A stretch of DNA of 64,000 bases from positions 868,001 to 932,000 of the forward strand of contig NZ_CP019788.1 of the NCBI RefSeq assembly GCF_002022665.1, read 5' to 3'. Under the pieces are notes generated by a model. The model made no database searches. It was given only the letters and a program-made list of their open reading frames with translations, and was not told the origin of the DNA. Below are positions 36,977-46,922 of the stretch, piece by piece. The position numbers were made by a program, and so were the translations under genes. This stretch comes from Bartonella sp. JB63. GTDB taxonomy: Bacteria > Pseudomonadota > Alphaproteobacteria > Rhizobiales > Rhizobiaceae. Position 1 is the first letter of the stretch. Each line of letters starts with the position of its first letter.

Positions 36977-37900
36977 CTATTTATCAATCACCATCTTATT
37001 ATCCAAAACCTCTACAGGTACAAATGTTTTATTTGCTTTTGACGGATTACGGAAATAAAAAAAGAAATCCTCTTTTGGTGAAATCACCATCGACGTGTTC
37101 TCTAAGTTCTTGTATTGTTCCATTGCTAACCAAAAATCGTAAAATGGCGGATTAGCTTTTCGTGCATTCAATAAAAGACGAATACTTTCAGCCTGACCTT
37201 CACCGCGAGTGATTTCAGCATCACGCTTTGCTGCTGCTACGATTTCCTCATATTTACGATTAGCTTCCGCAATAATGCGATCGCGTTCTTGCTGACCACG
37301 AGCACGAATATCTTCTGCTGCCGCCTCACGTTCAGCCGCCATTTGCCGATACACATCCTCTGAAACAGCATCTGTTAAATCAGTTTTGCGAATACGCACA
37401 TCAACAATAGTAATACCTAAAGAGCCCGCATCTACGGAAAATTGGCGTTGTACTTCAGCCATCATTGCTCCACGTTCATCGGATAAAGCAGCTCTAAATT
37501 CTCGTTTACCATAAACAGCACGCAAAGCATCAATAAAACGTGGTGCAAGGTTTTCACGTGCAGCAATTTGTGGACGACCAGATGCAATACGCTGCAAAAA
37601 TAGTTTAGGATTAGTAATACGATAAATAAAAAATGCATCTACTTCATAATATGCACCACCACGAACCTGCACAGATTGAGTAGGTAAATCATAGCGCAAC
37701 AATCGATTATCAATAATAATTGTATGATCAAAAAAAGGAACTTTAAAATAAATACCAGGTTTAGGCTCCACATTAACAATTTGTCCAAAGCGTTTAATTG
37801 CTACTTGTTGACGAGGATAAACAATAAAAACAGACATCCATAAGGTCACAAAAATAAATATTATAGTCCCCAAAATAAAAAAGAAACGAGATTGCTGCAT
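36977..37900 (-). CDS. hflC: HflC, modulator of FtsH protease
   Basis: 307-residue SPFH/band-7 membrane protein. One N-terminal transmembrane helix (FFILGTIIFIFVTLWMSVFI) is followed by the band-7 domain starting VYPRQQVAIKRFGQIV and a long alanine/glutamate-rich coiled coil (RQMAAEREAAAEDIRARGQQ). With HflK it forms a cage complex around FtsH in the inner membrane. It starts 2 bases after the hflK stop. Confidence 0.94.
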   Translation of the reverse strand: MQQSRFFFILGTIIFIFVTLWMSVFIVYPRQQVAIKRFGQIVNVEPKPGIYFKVPFFDHTIIIDNRLLRYDLPTQSVQVRGGAYYEVDAFFIYRITNPKLFLQRIASGRPQIAARENLAPRFIDALRAVYGKREFRAALSDERGAMMAEVQRQFSVDAGSLGITIVDVRIRKTDLTDAVSEDVYRQMAAEREAAAEDIRARGQQERDRIIAEANRKYEEIVAAAKRDAEITRGEGQAESIRLLLNARKANPPFYDFWLAMEQYKNLENTSMVISPKEDFFFYFRNPSKANKTFVPVEVLDNKMVIDK

Positions 37901-37902
37901 AA

Positions 37903-39036
37903 TTAGTATCCCTTAGAAACATCAGAATCCAACTGCACTACGGGACGTTCTGATTTTGTTGTTATTGTTTTATTTGATGAACTGAGCAGCAATTCATTCA
38001 AAGGTAAATAAGACATTGCTGGGGAAGCTGTCTGATCCAAAACCATTTTTCTTGGAGAAGAAAGAATACGGCCCATCGTTTCCATATAAAGACGATAGCG
38101 AACAGCCTCTGGCGCAATTGCAGCTTCACGCGCTATAGCTCGAAAACGTTCAGAACGTCCTGTTGCTTCTTCAATCATCTGCGCTTTTTCACCTTTTGCG
38201 ATTTCCCGTGTGCGTGAAGCCTCACCATTAGCTAAACCCATCTTAGTAAAATGCACACGATTACCCTCTTCAATCATTCGCCCACGTTCCTGCTCTGCTT
38301 GTTGAACAGAATTAAATGCAGCAGCAACTTTAGTAGGAGGAGCAGCTTCACTGATTGACACACGATTTATTTCAACACCGAGTTGATATTTATCTGCAGT
38401 CAATTGGATAATTTTTTTGACATCATCAGCCACTTCTTCTTTCTTATCACGTAACACATCATCAACTGGTCGTGAACCAATCACTTCACGCATCGCACTT
38501 TCAGCAACTTGGCGAACCGTACCTTCTTGATCATTCACATTAAACAAAAACTGACTGGGATTTGAAATTCGATAATATACAGAAAAATTGACATTAACAA
38601 TATTCTGATCACTCGAAAGCATCAAACCTTCACTTTGTTGCAACTGACCAGACTGACCACCAATAGCAATGGTTTTTTCTGTTAAAGGCACTTTCATATA
38701 GGTTTCAATCGGCCAAAAATGGAAATGTAAACCATCACTGATAATGCCTTCTTTAGGAATACCAAAACGCAATTCCACCGCTTGTTCATTTTGCTGAACA
38801 ATGTAAATAGATTGGAAACACCATAAAAACATAGCAAGTAAAAATAATATAATGAAAACACTACTACCACCAAACCGCTTGAGCTGATTCTGCCCCTTAC
38901 GCAAAATATCATCAATATTAGGACCGCTATTACCACCAGAACCGAAAGACTTTTTAAGCGGTAATTTTTTATCCCCATCGATTTTATTTCTATCACCACT
39001 CCACGGGCCACTGCCATTTTGATTTGTCCAGGGCAT
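37903..39036 (-). CDS. hflK: HflK, modulator of FtsH protease
   Basis: SPFH-domain partner of HflC, 377 aa from the ATG at 39036 (MPWTNQNGSGPWSGDRNK). I prefer this start over one 13 codons upstream because the Met-Pro-Trp opening is family-typical. A Gly/Pro-rich cytoplasmic tail is followed by a transmembrane helix (SSVFIILFLLAMFLWCF), a band-7 domain (IVQQNEQAVELRFG) and a coiled coil. It forms an operon with hflC and degP; folA and thyA lie upstream on the same strand. Confidence 0.94.
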   Translation of the reverse strand: MPWTNQNGSGPWSGDRNKIDGDKKLPLKKSFGSGGNSGPNIDDILRKGQNQLKRFGGSSVFIILFLLAMFLWCFQSIYIVQQNEQAVELRFGIPKEGIISDGLHFHFWPIETYMKVPLTEKTIAIGGQSGQLQQSEGLMLSSDQNIVNVNFSVYYRISNPSQFLFNVNDQEGTVRQVAESAMREVIGSRPVDDVLRDKKEEVADDVKKIIQLTADKYQLGVEINRVSISEAAPPTKVAAAFNSVQQAEQERGRMIEEGNRVHFTKMGLANGEASRTREIAKGEKAQMIEEATGRSERFRAIAREAAIAPEAVRYRLYMETMGRILSSPRKMVLDQTASPAMSYLPLNELLLSSSNKTITTKSERPVVQLDSDVSKGY

Positions 39037-39156
39037 TATCACCTCATTTAAATTAATACCATTAATCAAATTCAATAATTTATAAATTTGTTCTTTAATC
39101 TCAGTTTAAAACGCTTATTATCTTCTTACAATATGAATAATAAATATTTCAAATGA

Positions 39157-39666
39157 TCATTTCCGTTCATAAATTACAAAACATGTAGGATAATTATCTT
39201 TATCACTTTCTGGAATACATTGTGTTTCAACAATAGTCCACTTTTCTTTATCAAAAACAGGAAAAAAACTATCACCTTCAATATAAGCTAAGATCTCAGT
39301 AAGAAACATTTTATCAGCTATCTGCAAACCTTCTTGAAAAATTTCACCACCGCCAATAATAAAAATTGCATCTGCACCACTCTGACAAGCTACCTCTTCT
39401 GCAATATAACATGCTTGAGATAAAGAATGAGCAATAATAGCACCTTCATACATCAATGCACGATTACGAGTAATAACAATATTCGTGCGATCTGGTAAGG
39501 GACGTCCAAGAGAATCCCAAGTTTTTCGCCCCATAATAATGGGCTTATTTAAAGTTAAAGTTTTAAAACGTTGCAAATCTGTTGATAAACGCCAAGGCAT
39601 TGTACCTGAACGACCTATAACATTGTTTTGCGAAATAGCTGCAATCAAACAAATTGGAAGAGTCAT
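39157..39666 (-). CDS. folA: Dihydrofolate reductase
   Basis: NADPH-dependent reduction of dihydrofolate, 169 aa. Visible are [20 protein letters not shown] with the substrate-binding loop, [20 protein letters not shown], and [14 protein letters not shown]. The start overlaps the thyA stop by 4 bases, so the two genes are translationally coupled: ThyA makes dihydrofolate and FolA recycles it. Length is normal for chromosomal DHFR. Confidence 0.96.
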   Translation of the reverse strand: MTLPICLIAAISQNNVIGRSGTMPWRLSTDLQRFKTLTLNKPIIMGRKTWDSLGRPLPDRTNIVITRNRALMYEGAIIAHSLSQACYIAEEVACQSGADAIFIIGGGEIFQEGLQIADKMFLTEILAYIEGDSFFPVFDKEKWTIVETQCIPESDKDNYPTCFVIYERK

Positions 39667-40457
39667 ATTGCCACCGGCGCTTTGATATGTGGCAAAGCTT
39701 CATAATTAAGTAATTCAAAGTCCTCAAATGTAAAAGAAAAAAGATCTTTCACTGCTGGATTTATAAACATCGATGGCAGAGCACTAGGTGTACGAGATAA
39801 TTGCTGTTCCGCTTGTTCAAAATGATTCAAATAAAGATGGGCATCACCAAGAGTATGAATAAATTCTCCTACTTGTAAATTAGTTATTTGAGCAATCATC
39901 ATTGTCAACAATGCATAAGAAGCAATATTAAATGGAACACCCAAAAAAATATCGGCCGAACGCTGATAAAGTTGACAAGATAATTTATCAGCAGCAACAT
40001 AAAATTGAAACAGACAATGACAAGGGGGTAAAGCCATTTCCTCTATCGAGCCAGGATTCCATGCTGATACAATTAAGCGACGTGAATCAGGATTTTTTTT
40101 AATCATAGCCAAAAGATTATTTATTTGATCAATATGGCGCCCATCTGGTGTAGGCCAAGAACGCCACTGATAACCATAAATAGGACCAAGATCACCTTTT
40201 TTGTCAGCCCATTCATCCCAAATGGATACACCACGTTCTTTTAACCATGCAATATTTGTGTCACCTTTAAGAAACCACAAAAGCTCGTAAATAATTGAAC
40301 GTAAATGTAATTTTTTCGTTGTCAACAGTGGAAATCCATCCTGTAAATTAAATCGCATCTGATATCCAAAGACCGACCGCGTTCCAACGCCCGTCCGATC
40401 CAAACGATCAATGCCATTGTTCAAAACATGGAATAAGAGATCAAGATATGCTTTCAT
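39663..40457 (-). CDS. thyA: Thymidylate synthase
   Basis: Converts dUMP to dTMP with methylene-tetrahydrofolate. The 264-aa length equals that of E. coli ThyA. The catalytic cysteine is C146 (PPCHCLFQF), and the substrate-binding [16 protein letters not shown] follows. The N-terminal [17 protein letters not shown] and IYGYQWRSW segments are conserved. It is the first gene of the thyA-folA pair, divergent from the KgtP-like transporter gene. Confidence 0.97.
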   Translation of the reverse strand: MKAYLDLLFHVLNNGIDRLDRTGVGTRSVFGYQMRFNLQDGFPLLTTKKLHLRSIIYELLWFLKGDTNIAWLKERGVSIWDEWADKKGDLGPIYGYQWRSWPTPDGRHIDQINNLLAMIKKNPDSRRLIVSAWNPGSIEEMALPPCHCLFQFYVAADKLSCQLYQRSADIFLGVPFNIASYALLTMMIAQITNLQVGEFIHTLGDAHLYLNHFEQAEQQLSRTPSALPSMFINPAVKDLFSFTFEDFELLNYEALPHIKAPVAI

Positions 40458-40640
40458 ATTAATGTTTATGACCGATTCTACACACTGTATAAAATAGAAA
40501 TTTTAAAATTTATAAAAATACAATACAATAAGTATCAAAATAACCTTAATTATAGGAAATTACCATTATACGATTGAATTTTGATGATTCAAATTGTAAG
40601 AAGCAAACTGTAAGCAACTTAATTGAAGAGGGATGTCTCC

Positions 40641-41960
40641 ATGGAGAATGAAGAAATTTTAGCACTATATGGTGCGAAATATGATGCGAGAAGACGTATT
40701 TTGTCTATCATATCTAGCGCCTCAGGTAATTTAGTAGAATGGTATGACTTTTATGTTTATTCATTTACTTCAATTTACTTTGCATCGCAATTTTTTCCTT
40801 CAGATGGCAACGTTATACTCCAACTCTTTAAAGCTGCTATAGTTTTTTCTATTGGTTTTCTTATGCGTCCAATTGGCGGATGGCTTTTTGGATTCATTGC
40901 TGATCGTTATGGACGCAAATGCTCAATGCTTATTTCTGTTTTTATGATGTGTGGTGGTTCCTTCTTAATTGCCATACTTCCTACCTATGAAACTATTGGA
41001 GCCTCAGCAGCAATTCTTTTGCTTCTACTCCGGATGCTTCAAGGGCTTTCTGTTGGTGGTGAATATGGAACAACAGCAACTTATATGAGTGAAATTGCCC
41101 TTAAAAATCACCGAGGTTTTTTTAGTTCTTTCCAATATACTACACTGATTGGTGGTCAACTTCTCGCCAGTCTTGTTATATTTATTTTAGCGTTCTATCT
41201 TACAGATGATCAACTAAAAGCATGGGGTTGGCGTATTCCATTTGCTATTGGTGGATTAGGAGCTATTGTTGCGATTTATCTCCGTCGTTCACTTCATGAA
41301 ACAACAACGAAAGAAAGCCGTTCTAAAGAACAAGCTGGTAGTATTAAAGAACTTTGGCGTAATCACCGAAAAGCCTTTTTTCTAGTAATTGGTTTTACAG
41401 GTGGAGGATCATTAACATTTTACACCTATACAACTTATATGCAAAAATATCTCATTACCACTACTGGATTTGATAAGCATACAGCAACAACTATAATGAC
41501 TGCTGCACTTTTTGTTTTTATGTTACTTCAACCAGCATTTGGTGCTTTAGCTGATAAAATTGGAACAAAAACCTCACTTCTTATTTGGAGTTCCCTATCT
41601 GTGATTTTCACAATTCCTGGACTTCAAATGATTGGTAATACTGATAATTTATGGATTGCTTTATCAATCCTTATTGGCATGTTATGTATTATTAGTTTTT
41701 ATACATCCATCTCTGGTATTGTAAAAGCAGAAATGTTCCCATCATCAATACGAGCAATGGGTGTTGGTTTATCTTATGCCATTGCTAATGCATTATTTGG
41801 TGGATCGGCTGAATCCGTAGCACTTTTATTAAAAGATATTGGATATGAATTCGTCTTTTATCTTTATATAACTGGCATGATGATTATTGCATTCATTGCA
41901 GTTCTTTTAATGCCTGATGCTCGAAAAAGTGGATATCTTCAAGGTGACGATATTCACTAA
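40641..41960 (+). CDS. kgtP: MFS transporter of the metabolite:proton symporter family (KgtP-like)
   Basis: Inner-membrane symporter with 12 predicted helices. I start at the ATG at 40641 (439 aa), after an AAGAGGGA ribosome binding site, rather than the in-frame TTG at 40623. The family opening [17 protein letters not shown], the loop [14 protein letters not shown] and [20 protein letters not shown] are typical of the MHS family. The closest remembered relative is alpha-ketoglutarate permease, which is an inference. A terminator follows 17 bases after the stop. Confidence 0.85.
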   Translation: MENEEILALYGAKYDARRRILSIISSASGNLVEWYDFYVYSFTSIYFASQFFPSDGNVILQLFKAAIVFSIGFLMRPIGGWLFGFIADRYGRKCSMLISVFMMCGGSFLIAILPTYETIGASAAILLLLLRMLQGLSVGGEYGTTATYMSEIALKNHRGFFSSFQYTTLIGGQLLASLVIFILAFYLTDDQLKAWGWRIPFAIGGLGAIVAIYLRRSLHETTTKESRSKEQAGSIKELWRNHRKAFFLVIGFTGGGSLTFYTYTTYMQKYLITTTGFDKHTATTIMTAALFVFMLLQPAFGALADKIGTKTSLLIWSSLSVIFTIPGLQMIGNTDNLWIALSILIGMLCIISFYTSISGIVKAEMFPSSIRAMGVGLSYAIANALFGGSAESVALLLKDIGYEFVFYLYITGMMIIAFIAVLLMPDARKSGYLQGDDIH

Positions 41961-41976
41961 ATATTTTCATACTAAA

Positions 41977-42007
41977 CAAAAAGGTCCAAATTTTTTTGGA
42001 CTTTTTT
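41977..42007 (+). terminator. Rho-independent terminator after the KgtP-like gene
   Basis: GTCCAAA (41984-41990), loop TTTT, TTTGGAC (41995-42001), then TTTTTT; the A-run upstream pairs with it, extending the stem. It is 23 bases beyond the stop codon. Confidence 0.85.
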
Positions 42008-42082
42008 GTAGTTATGGTATAAAAATTTATTATTTAAATTTTATCAAGTGCGTTAACTTGCTTGGTCATTAGTAGTAAAAAG

Positions 42083-42320
42083 TCACACGATTTTTTGATG
42101 GTCTCTCGATATTATTTCAGCGACTTTTGAAATGGCTTTTTTTGCTTTTTCCTTATCAACATCCAATACATCTTGAGCCCATTTTTCAACATGCTCCAAT
42201 TCTTTTTGATCCAACGTCGAAACCAATGATGCATCCTAATGATCATTACCAAAGTTAAACGACGTCTAAGTCGTTAGAATTTGCATCATATAATTTAATA
42301 TCTGCTAGATCATTCATCAT
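42083..42320 (-). pseudogene. Small broken gene of unknown function next to ssrA
   Basis: The minus-strand frame starts MMNDLADIKLYDANSNDLDV and stops early. One base shift gives FNFGNDH followed by TAG. The open stretch DASLVSTLDQKELEHVEKWA then QDVLDVDKEKAKKAIS continues to a TGA at 42083. Two lesions (a frameshift near 42255 and a CAG-to-TAG type stop) would explain the structure. The C-terminal helical part resembles no family I know. Confidence 0.45.
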
Positions 42321-42439
42321 TTCGCAATCCTTCTAACAATCGGTGACTATATAACATCACATCACATTTCTTTTAAATAATTAGAGGATTTAAAAATATT
42401 AACAACACCCCCTTTTCTAAAAACTATTCTTCGTTTATA

Positions 42440-42775
42440 TTTAAAGGGCTGTCTTTTCAGCTATGGTAATAAATGGACAATGAAATAAACCAATTGGACC
42501 CGGGGGCGGTACCCGGCGCCTCCACCAAAGTATAATTAACAGAGGTTATATTTTTATGGGGGCGAAATAGGATCGACAAGGGTGTAAAGATTGCTCTTTT
42601 ACTCGGCATTGTACCACCGTTATCGGACTAAATCAGTAGTTGCAAATGACAACTATGCGGAGGCACGTCTCATCGCTGCTTAAGCGATGCGAAGGCTTCA
42701 AATTAAGTTCTTAAACCGTCGCAGGTTTAAGCGGGGTTCGGAGGCACCTGGCAACAGAAGCCTTCACTCTTAAGT
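42440..42775 (+). ncRNA. ssrA: Transfer-messenger RNA, circularly permuted two-piece form
   Basis: The acceptor piece comes first and ends GGCGCCTCCACCA at 42527. After a 30-base intervening segment, the coding piece starts GGGGGCGAAATAGG at 42558. CGCCTCC and GGGGGCG can pair as the acceptor stem. The tag frame at 42642-42683 encodes ANDNYAEARLIAA then stop. This split gene order is a hallmark of alphaproteobacteria. It rescues stalled ribosomes and tags proteins for ClpXP. Outer ends are approximate. Confidence 0.9.
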
Positions 42776-42937
42776 CTATTTATATTTGATCTATCAAACA
42801 TTTATTTAAAATAAATTCCTGTTTTTCTTAACTAATTAAGTGCATAATAAATAAAATATTGCTAGCTTAAAAAAACATGTTATTGCACTGTATTATTTAT
42901 ATTTAATCATTGCATAAATTAAAAGGAATAAATTTCG

Positions 42938-43483
42938 ATGGTTCAAGATCAGATCCGTTATGACATTCTTGTTCAAGATGCGCTTCGCGGAGTTATCCGA
43001 AAAGTTTTATTAGAAGTAGCCAAAGCAGGTCTTCCAGGTAATCATCATTTTTTTATTACTTTCTTAACAAATGCACCAGGAATAAAAATTTCCCCTCGAC
43101 TTCAAGAACGCTATCCTGATCAAATGACCATTGTATTGCAGCATCAATTTAGAGATCTAATTGTATCAGAAACTGCTTTTGAAGTAACGCTCTCCTTTGG
43201 CGAAATTACTGAAAGATTGGTTATCCCTTTTAATTCTATCCAGGTATTTTATGATCCTATAGCAGCTTTTGAAGCAGCTTTTGACCTTCCTTCTAACTTC
43301 ACTTCTGGAGAGAGTGAAAACCTAGAAAATGCCTCATGTACCCCTGTTATTCCTTCGAATAAACAAAAAAAGGAAAATGTATCCACAAAACCATCAAATC
43401 TTAAAAAGGATAAAGAGCCATCAAATAGTGATTCGAAGCAAAGTGCTGATATCGTTTCCTTGGACTCTTTCCGCAAAAAATAA
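42938..43483 (+). CDS. sspB: SspB, ClpXP adaptor for ssrA-tagged proteins (alphaproteobacterial type)
   Basis: 181 residues. The SspB fold occupies about residues 1-125 (DILVQDALRGVIRKVLLEVA, FFITFLTNAPGIKISPRLQE, MTIVLQHQFRDLIVSE). A charged flexible linker follows, then a short C-terminal end SADIVSLDSFRKK that resembles the ClpX-binding tail. SspB tethers ssrA-tagged substrates to ClpXP. Lying about 160 bases downstream of the tmRNA gene, the tag-maker and tag-reader are neighbours here. It is followed by a DUF4169 gene. Confidence 0.88.
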   Translation: MVQDQIRYDILVQDALRGVIRKVLLEVAKAGLPGNHHFFITFLTNAPGIKISPRLQERYPDQMTIVLQHQFRDLIVSETAFEVTLSFGEITERLVIPFNSIQVFYDPIAAFEAAFDLPSNFTSGESENLENASCTPVIPSNKQKKENVSTKPSNLKKDKEPSNSDSKQSADIVSLDSFRKK

Positions 43484-43495
43484 ATGAAGTGCCCT

Positions 43496-43678
43496 ATGGT
43501 TGAACCAATTAATCTTCGTAAATTTCGAAAACAGAAAAAACGTAAAGAAAGAGCTATTCATGCAGAAGAAAATTGTCATCGTTTTGGACGAACAAAACTT
43601 GAAAAACTTTTTGATAAAAAAGAAACTCTAAAAGCTAAAAAATTTCTTGATCAAAATCTTATCTCTAGTGATGAATGA
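43496..43678 (+). CDS. DUF4169 small basic protein
   Basis: 60 residues from the ATG at 43496 (MVEPINLRKFRKQKKRKERA), highly basic in its first half, with FGRTKLEKLFDKKETLKAKKFLD in the second. An in-frame ATG 12 bases upstream, one base after the sspB stop, is the alternative start. The pattern is that of DUF4169, a short protein found beside sspB in Rhizobiales. Function is unknown. It probably forms an operon with sspB. Confidence 0.7.
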   Translation: MVEPINLRKFRKQKKRKERAIHAEENCHRFGRTKLEKLFDKKETLKAKKFLDQNLISSDE

Positions 43679-44029
43679 AAACAAATAAGAATGATACTAT
43701 TCATTAGTCAAAAGTAATTTTCTCCAAGAGGTTTTTTTTCATTTCATTACAAAATATGATTTTTTTTATAATTATTCAGTGTAAATTCATATTGAGAAAA
43801 GCCTTACCCGTTTTTACGTTGCAATTTTTCTATGCATCGATTATAATCGGAGAATAAATAAGCCTCAGCTTTATCACATGTATATGTTTATGATAGCTTT
43901 TTACCTCATAACACTATCTTTCATCTTTTTTTGTGATCCCTATGCTTTTTTAACTCGGCGTGTTGCGTTTTTTTTAAGAAATAATTTTTATCTAGCGTTC
44001 AAATCAAAAAAATACTAGACAAAGTTATA
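43679..44029. other. Spacer before uvrD
   Basis: About 350 AT-rich bases. It must include the uvrD promoter; no gene or strong hairpin is seen. Confidence 0.4.
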
Positions 44030-46483
44030 ATGAGTGACTTTTCCGATCATATAACATCTTTAAAAAATGATGTCTCTTCTTATAAGCCTGAAAGTAATTC
44101 TAGCTTAGTTATTCGTACTTTAACAGAAAGAAGAAAAACGCAACACGAACCTGAATATTTAGAAAAGCTTAATCCAGAACAGAAACAAGCTGTCATAAAC
44201 ACAGAAGGCCCTATTTTAGTTCTTGCAGGTGCTGGGACTGGAAAAACTCGTGTTCTTACTACTCGTATTTCTCATATTTTACATCTGGGTCTTGCTCATC
44301 CTAAGCAAATATTGGCCGTTACTTTTACTAATAAATCTGCACAAGAAATGAAAATGCGTATTGGTGAACTTATCGGTAAAACTGTTGAAGGTATGCCTTG
44401 GCTTGGAACATTTCATTCTACTGGTGTAAAGATTTTACGCCGCTATGCAGAACTTGTTGACTTAAAAAGCAACTTTACAATTCTTGATCGTGATGACGTT
44501 ATTCGTCTTTTAAAACAGCTCATTCAAGCCGAAGGATTAGATGATAAACGTTGGCCAGCACGCAACTTAGCAATAATGATTGATTCTTGGAAAAATCAAG
44601 GGCTTTCGCCAAACTATATATCAGACGGGGATTCTTATTCTTTTGGAAATGGCATGGGGAGAAAACTTTATCGCAATTATCAAGATCGACTAAAAAGTCT
44701 TAATGCTTGTGATTTTGGTGATCTTTTGCTACATCCTATTTCCATCTTTCAACATAACCGAGATATTCTTCGCGAATATCATGAAAAATTCCGCTATATT
44801 CTTGTAGATGAATATCAAGATACAAATACAGCACAATATCTCTGGCTCCGTCTTCTAGCTCAACGCCGCGAAAAAAAACAAGTTAACCTTTGTTGTGTAG
44901 GAGATGATGATCAATCTATTTATGGATGGCGTGGTGCAAAAGTTGATAATATACTGCGTTTTGAAAAAGACTTTCCTCCTGCAAGAATTATCCGTCTAGA
45001 ACGCAATTACCGATCTACATCACATATTTTAAAAACTGCTGCTCATCTTATTTCTCATAATCATGATAGGCTTGGAAAAACACTTTTTTCTGATCAAACA
45101 AATAGTGACGATGCAAAAGTGAAAATTCATACTGCATGGGATTCAGAAGAAGAAGCTCGCGCCATCAGCAAAGAAATTGAACAAGCACAACAGGATGGAC
45201 ACTCGTTAAATCATATAGCCATATTAGTGCGAGCATCATTTCAAATGCGTGAATTTGAAGACCGCTTTGTTACGCTTGGTCTTAACTATCGTGTTATTGG
45301 TGGTCCACGCTTTTATGAACGAATGGAAATACGTGATGCTTTGGCTTACTTACGTGTTGTTGTTCAACCATCTGATGATCTAGCTTTTGAACGTATTATC
45401 AATACCCCCAAACGCGGTTTAGGAGATGCAACACTTCGTTACCTTTATGATAGTGCCCGTGCACGCTCTATTCCACTCTTTGTTGCCGCCACCGAATTAA
45501 TTGAAACGGATGAGCTAAAACCAAAAATACGCAATGCTTTGCGAGATGTTGTGGAAAACTTCCGCCACTGGCAAAGTATGCTACAACACACACCACATGC
45601 AGAACTTGCTGAAACAATTCTTGATGATTCAGGTTATACAACAATGTGGCAAGAAGATCGTTCACCAGAAGCGCCAACACGATTAGAAAATCTTAAAGAA
45701 ATGATCCGTTCTATGGAAAAATTTGAGAATCTTCCTAGTTTTTTAGAACATGTTTCACTGGTTATGGATTCTGAAAGCAATGAAAATATGGATGCAATTA
45801 ATATCATGACGCTTCATTCCGCTAAGGGGCTTGAATTTGAAACAGTTTTTCTCCCTGGTTGGGAAGAAGGTCTCTTTCCTCATCAGCGCTCATTAGATGA
45901 AGGTGGCCGTTCAGCATTAGAAGAAGAACGACGGCTTGCTTACGTAGGACTAACAAGAGCAAAAAAATACTTGCACATATGGTGTGTATCCAATCGAAGG
46001 ATTCATGGACTTTGGCAATCTACACTTCCCTCCCGTTTCCTCAATGAATTACCGGAAGAACATATAGAAGTAACAGAGATTGAAACATCTTATGGTGGTT
46101 ATAGTCAAATCCGCTTCAAAGGTCAAAACCCTTTTTATAACAATTATTCAACATCAGAATGGAAACGTTCTCAGAAAAATAAAACGGAGGTAACGCGTAA
46201 TAATTGGGAAAAACAACCATCTGCTCAGGCTGAGCAAATTGGTTATGGTGACATTAATTCAAATATTGGAGTGACCAGAAACCACCAACGAAAAAATATT
46301 AAAGGAAAGATCATTGCGAAATCAGCTTCTGATAAACCATCAGCTTTCTCTATAAATGATCGGATTTTTCATATAAAATTTGGTTATGGTCAAATTTCAG
46401 TAATAGATGGCAACAAATTAACTATCTTGTTCGATAAAGCCGGAGAGAAGCGTGTTCTTGATAATTTTGTAACAAAAGCTTAG
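44030..46483 (+). CDS. uvrD: UvrD/PcrA-type DNA helicase II
   Basis: SF1A 3'-5' helicase for nucleotide excision and mismatch repair, 817 aa. Motif I is AGAGTGKT at 66-73. Also visible are ILVDEYQDTN (motif II, about 252-261), GDDDQSIYGWRGA (motif III), the C-terminal helicase half with IMTLHSAKGLEFETVFLPGW, and the motif VI segment RRLAYVGLTRAKKYL. About 45 N-terminal residues precede the helicase core. The last 60 residues (IFHIKFGYGQISVIDGNKLT) form the RNAP-binding Tudor-like end of UvrD/PcrA. Confidence 0.95.
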   Translation: MSDFSDHITSLKNDVSSYKPESNSSLVIRTLTERRKTQHEPEYLEKLNPEQKQAVINTEGPILVLAGAGTGKTRVLTTRISHILHLGLAHPKQILAVTFTNKSAQEMKMRIGELIGKTVEGMPWLGTFHSTGVKILRRYAELVDLKSNFTILDRDDVIRLLKQLIQAEGLDDKRWPARNLAIMIDSWKNQGLSPNYISDGDSYSFGNGMGRKLYRNYQDRLKSLNACDFGDLLLHPISIFQHNRDILREYHEKFRYILVDEYQDTNTAQYLWLRLLAQRREKKQVNLCCVGDDDQSIYGWRGAKVDNILRFEKDFPPARIIRLERNYRSTSHILKTAAHLISHNHDRLGKTLFSDQTNSDDAKVKIHTAWDSEEEARAISKEIEQAQQDGHSLNHIAILVRASFQMREFEDRFVTLGLNYRVIGGPRFYERMEIRDALAYLRVVVQPSDDLAFERIINTPKRGLGDATLRYLYDSARARSIPLFVAATELIETDELKPKIRNALRDVVENFRHWQSMLQHTPHAELAETILDDSGYTTMWQEDRSPEAPTRLENLKEMIRSMEKFENLPSFLEHVSLVMDSESNENMDAINIMTLHSAKGLEFETVFLPGWEEGLFPHQRSLDEGGRSALEEERRLAYVGLTRAKKYLHIWCVSNRRIHGLWQSTLPSRFLNELPEEHIEVTEIETSYGGYSQIRFKGQNPFYNNYSTSEWKRSQKNKTEVTRNNWEKQPSAQAEQIGYGDINSNIGVTRNHQRKNIKGKIIAKSASDKPSAFSINDRIFHIKFGYGQISVIDGNKLTILFDKAGEKRVLDNFVTKA

Positions 46484-46922
46484 TATAACTAACTAAAAGT
46501 TATCTTTCCAAATAAAAATTTAATTTCCAATTATTCAATCGTATTTAATTATAAACTATTAATTTATAAAGATAGTTTACCACTTTTCATGCTGATCAGA
46601 ACAATAAGATATTATATACCCTTTGCGTATATCCGTTGCTTAAGTGAAAAACTAAATAAAATAGAAAATCTCTGTTTTTTCTTAAATAATTTTGTATGAT
46701 AATCCTTGCTTGAACAGAGAAAATGCTTATTTTAGGAAGAAATTTGCGATAAAATTGCGTACTGATTTTTGGCATAAAAATATAATAAAATTAATATTCA
46801 TCAAATTTCATATTTTTTCACAAGCTTTTCTTTGCCTTTTTACGGCGAATAACGCCGCAAACCACTACATCACTATAAAACTGTTTCATTTCCAACAGTT
46901 TTAACACCGTCATGAATTCTTG
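46484..46922. other. Spacer between uvrD and the hexapeptide-repeat genes
   Basis: About 440 AT-rich bases between convergent genes. A 70-codon plus-strand frame (46692-46904) is hydrophobic and irregular and has no support as a gene. No clear terminator was found. Confidence 0.4.

Noticed and set aside
46692-46904. 70-codon plus-strand frame after uvrD
   Set aside because: No ribosome binding site, irregular hydrophobic composition, no recognisable motif, in an AT-rich spacer.
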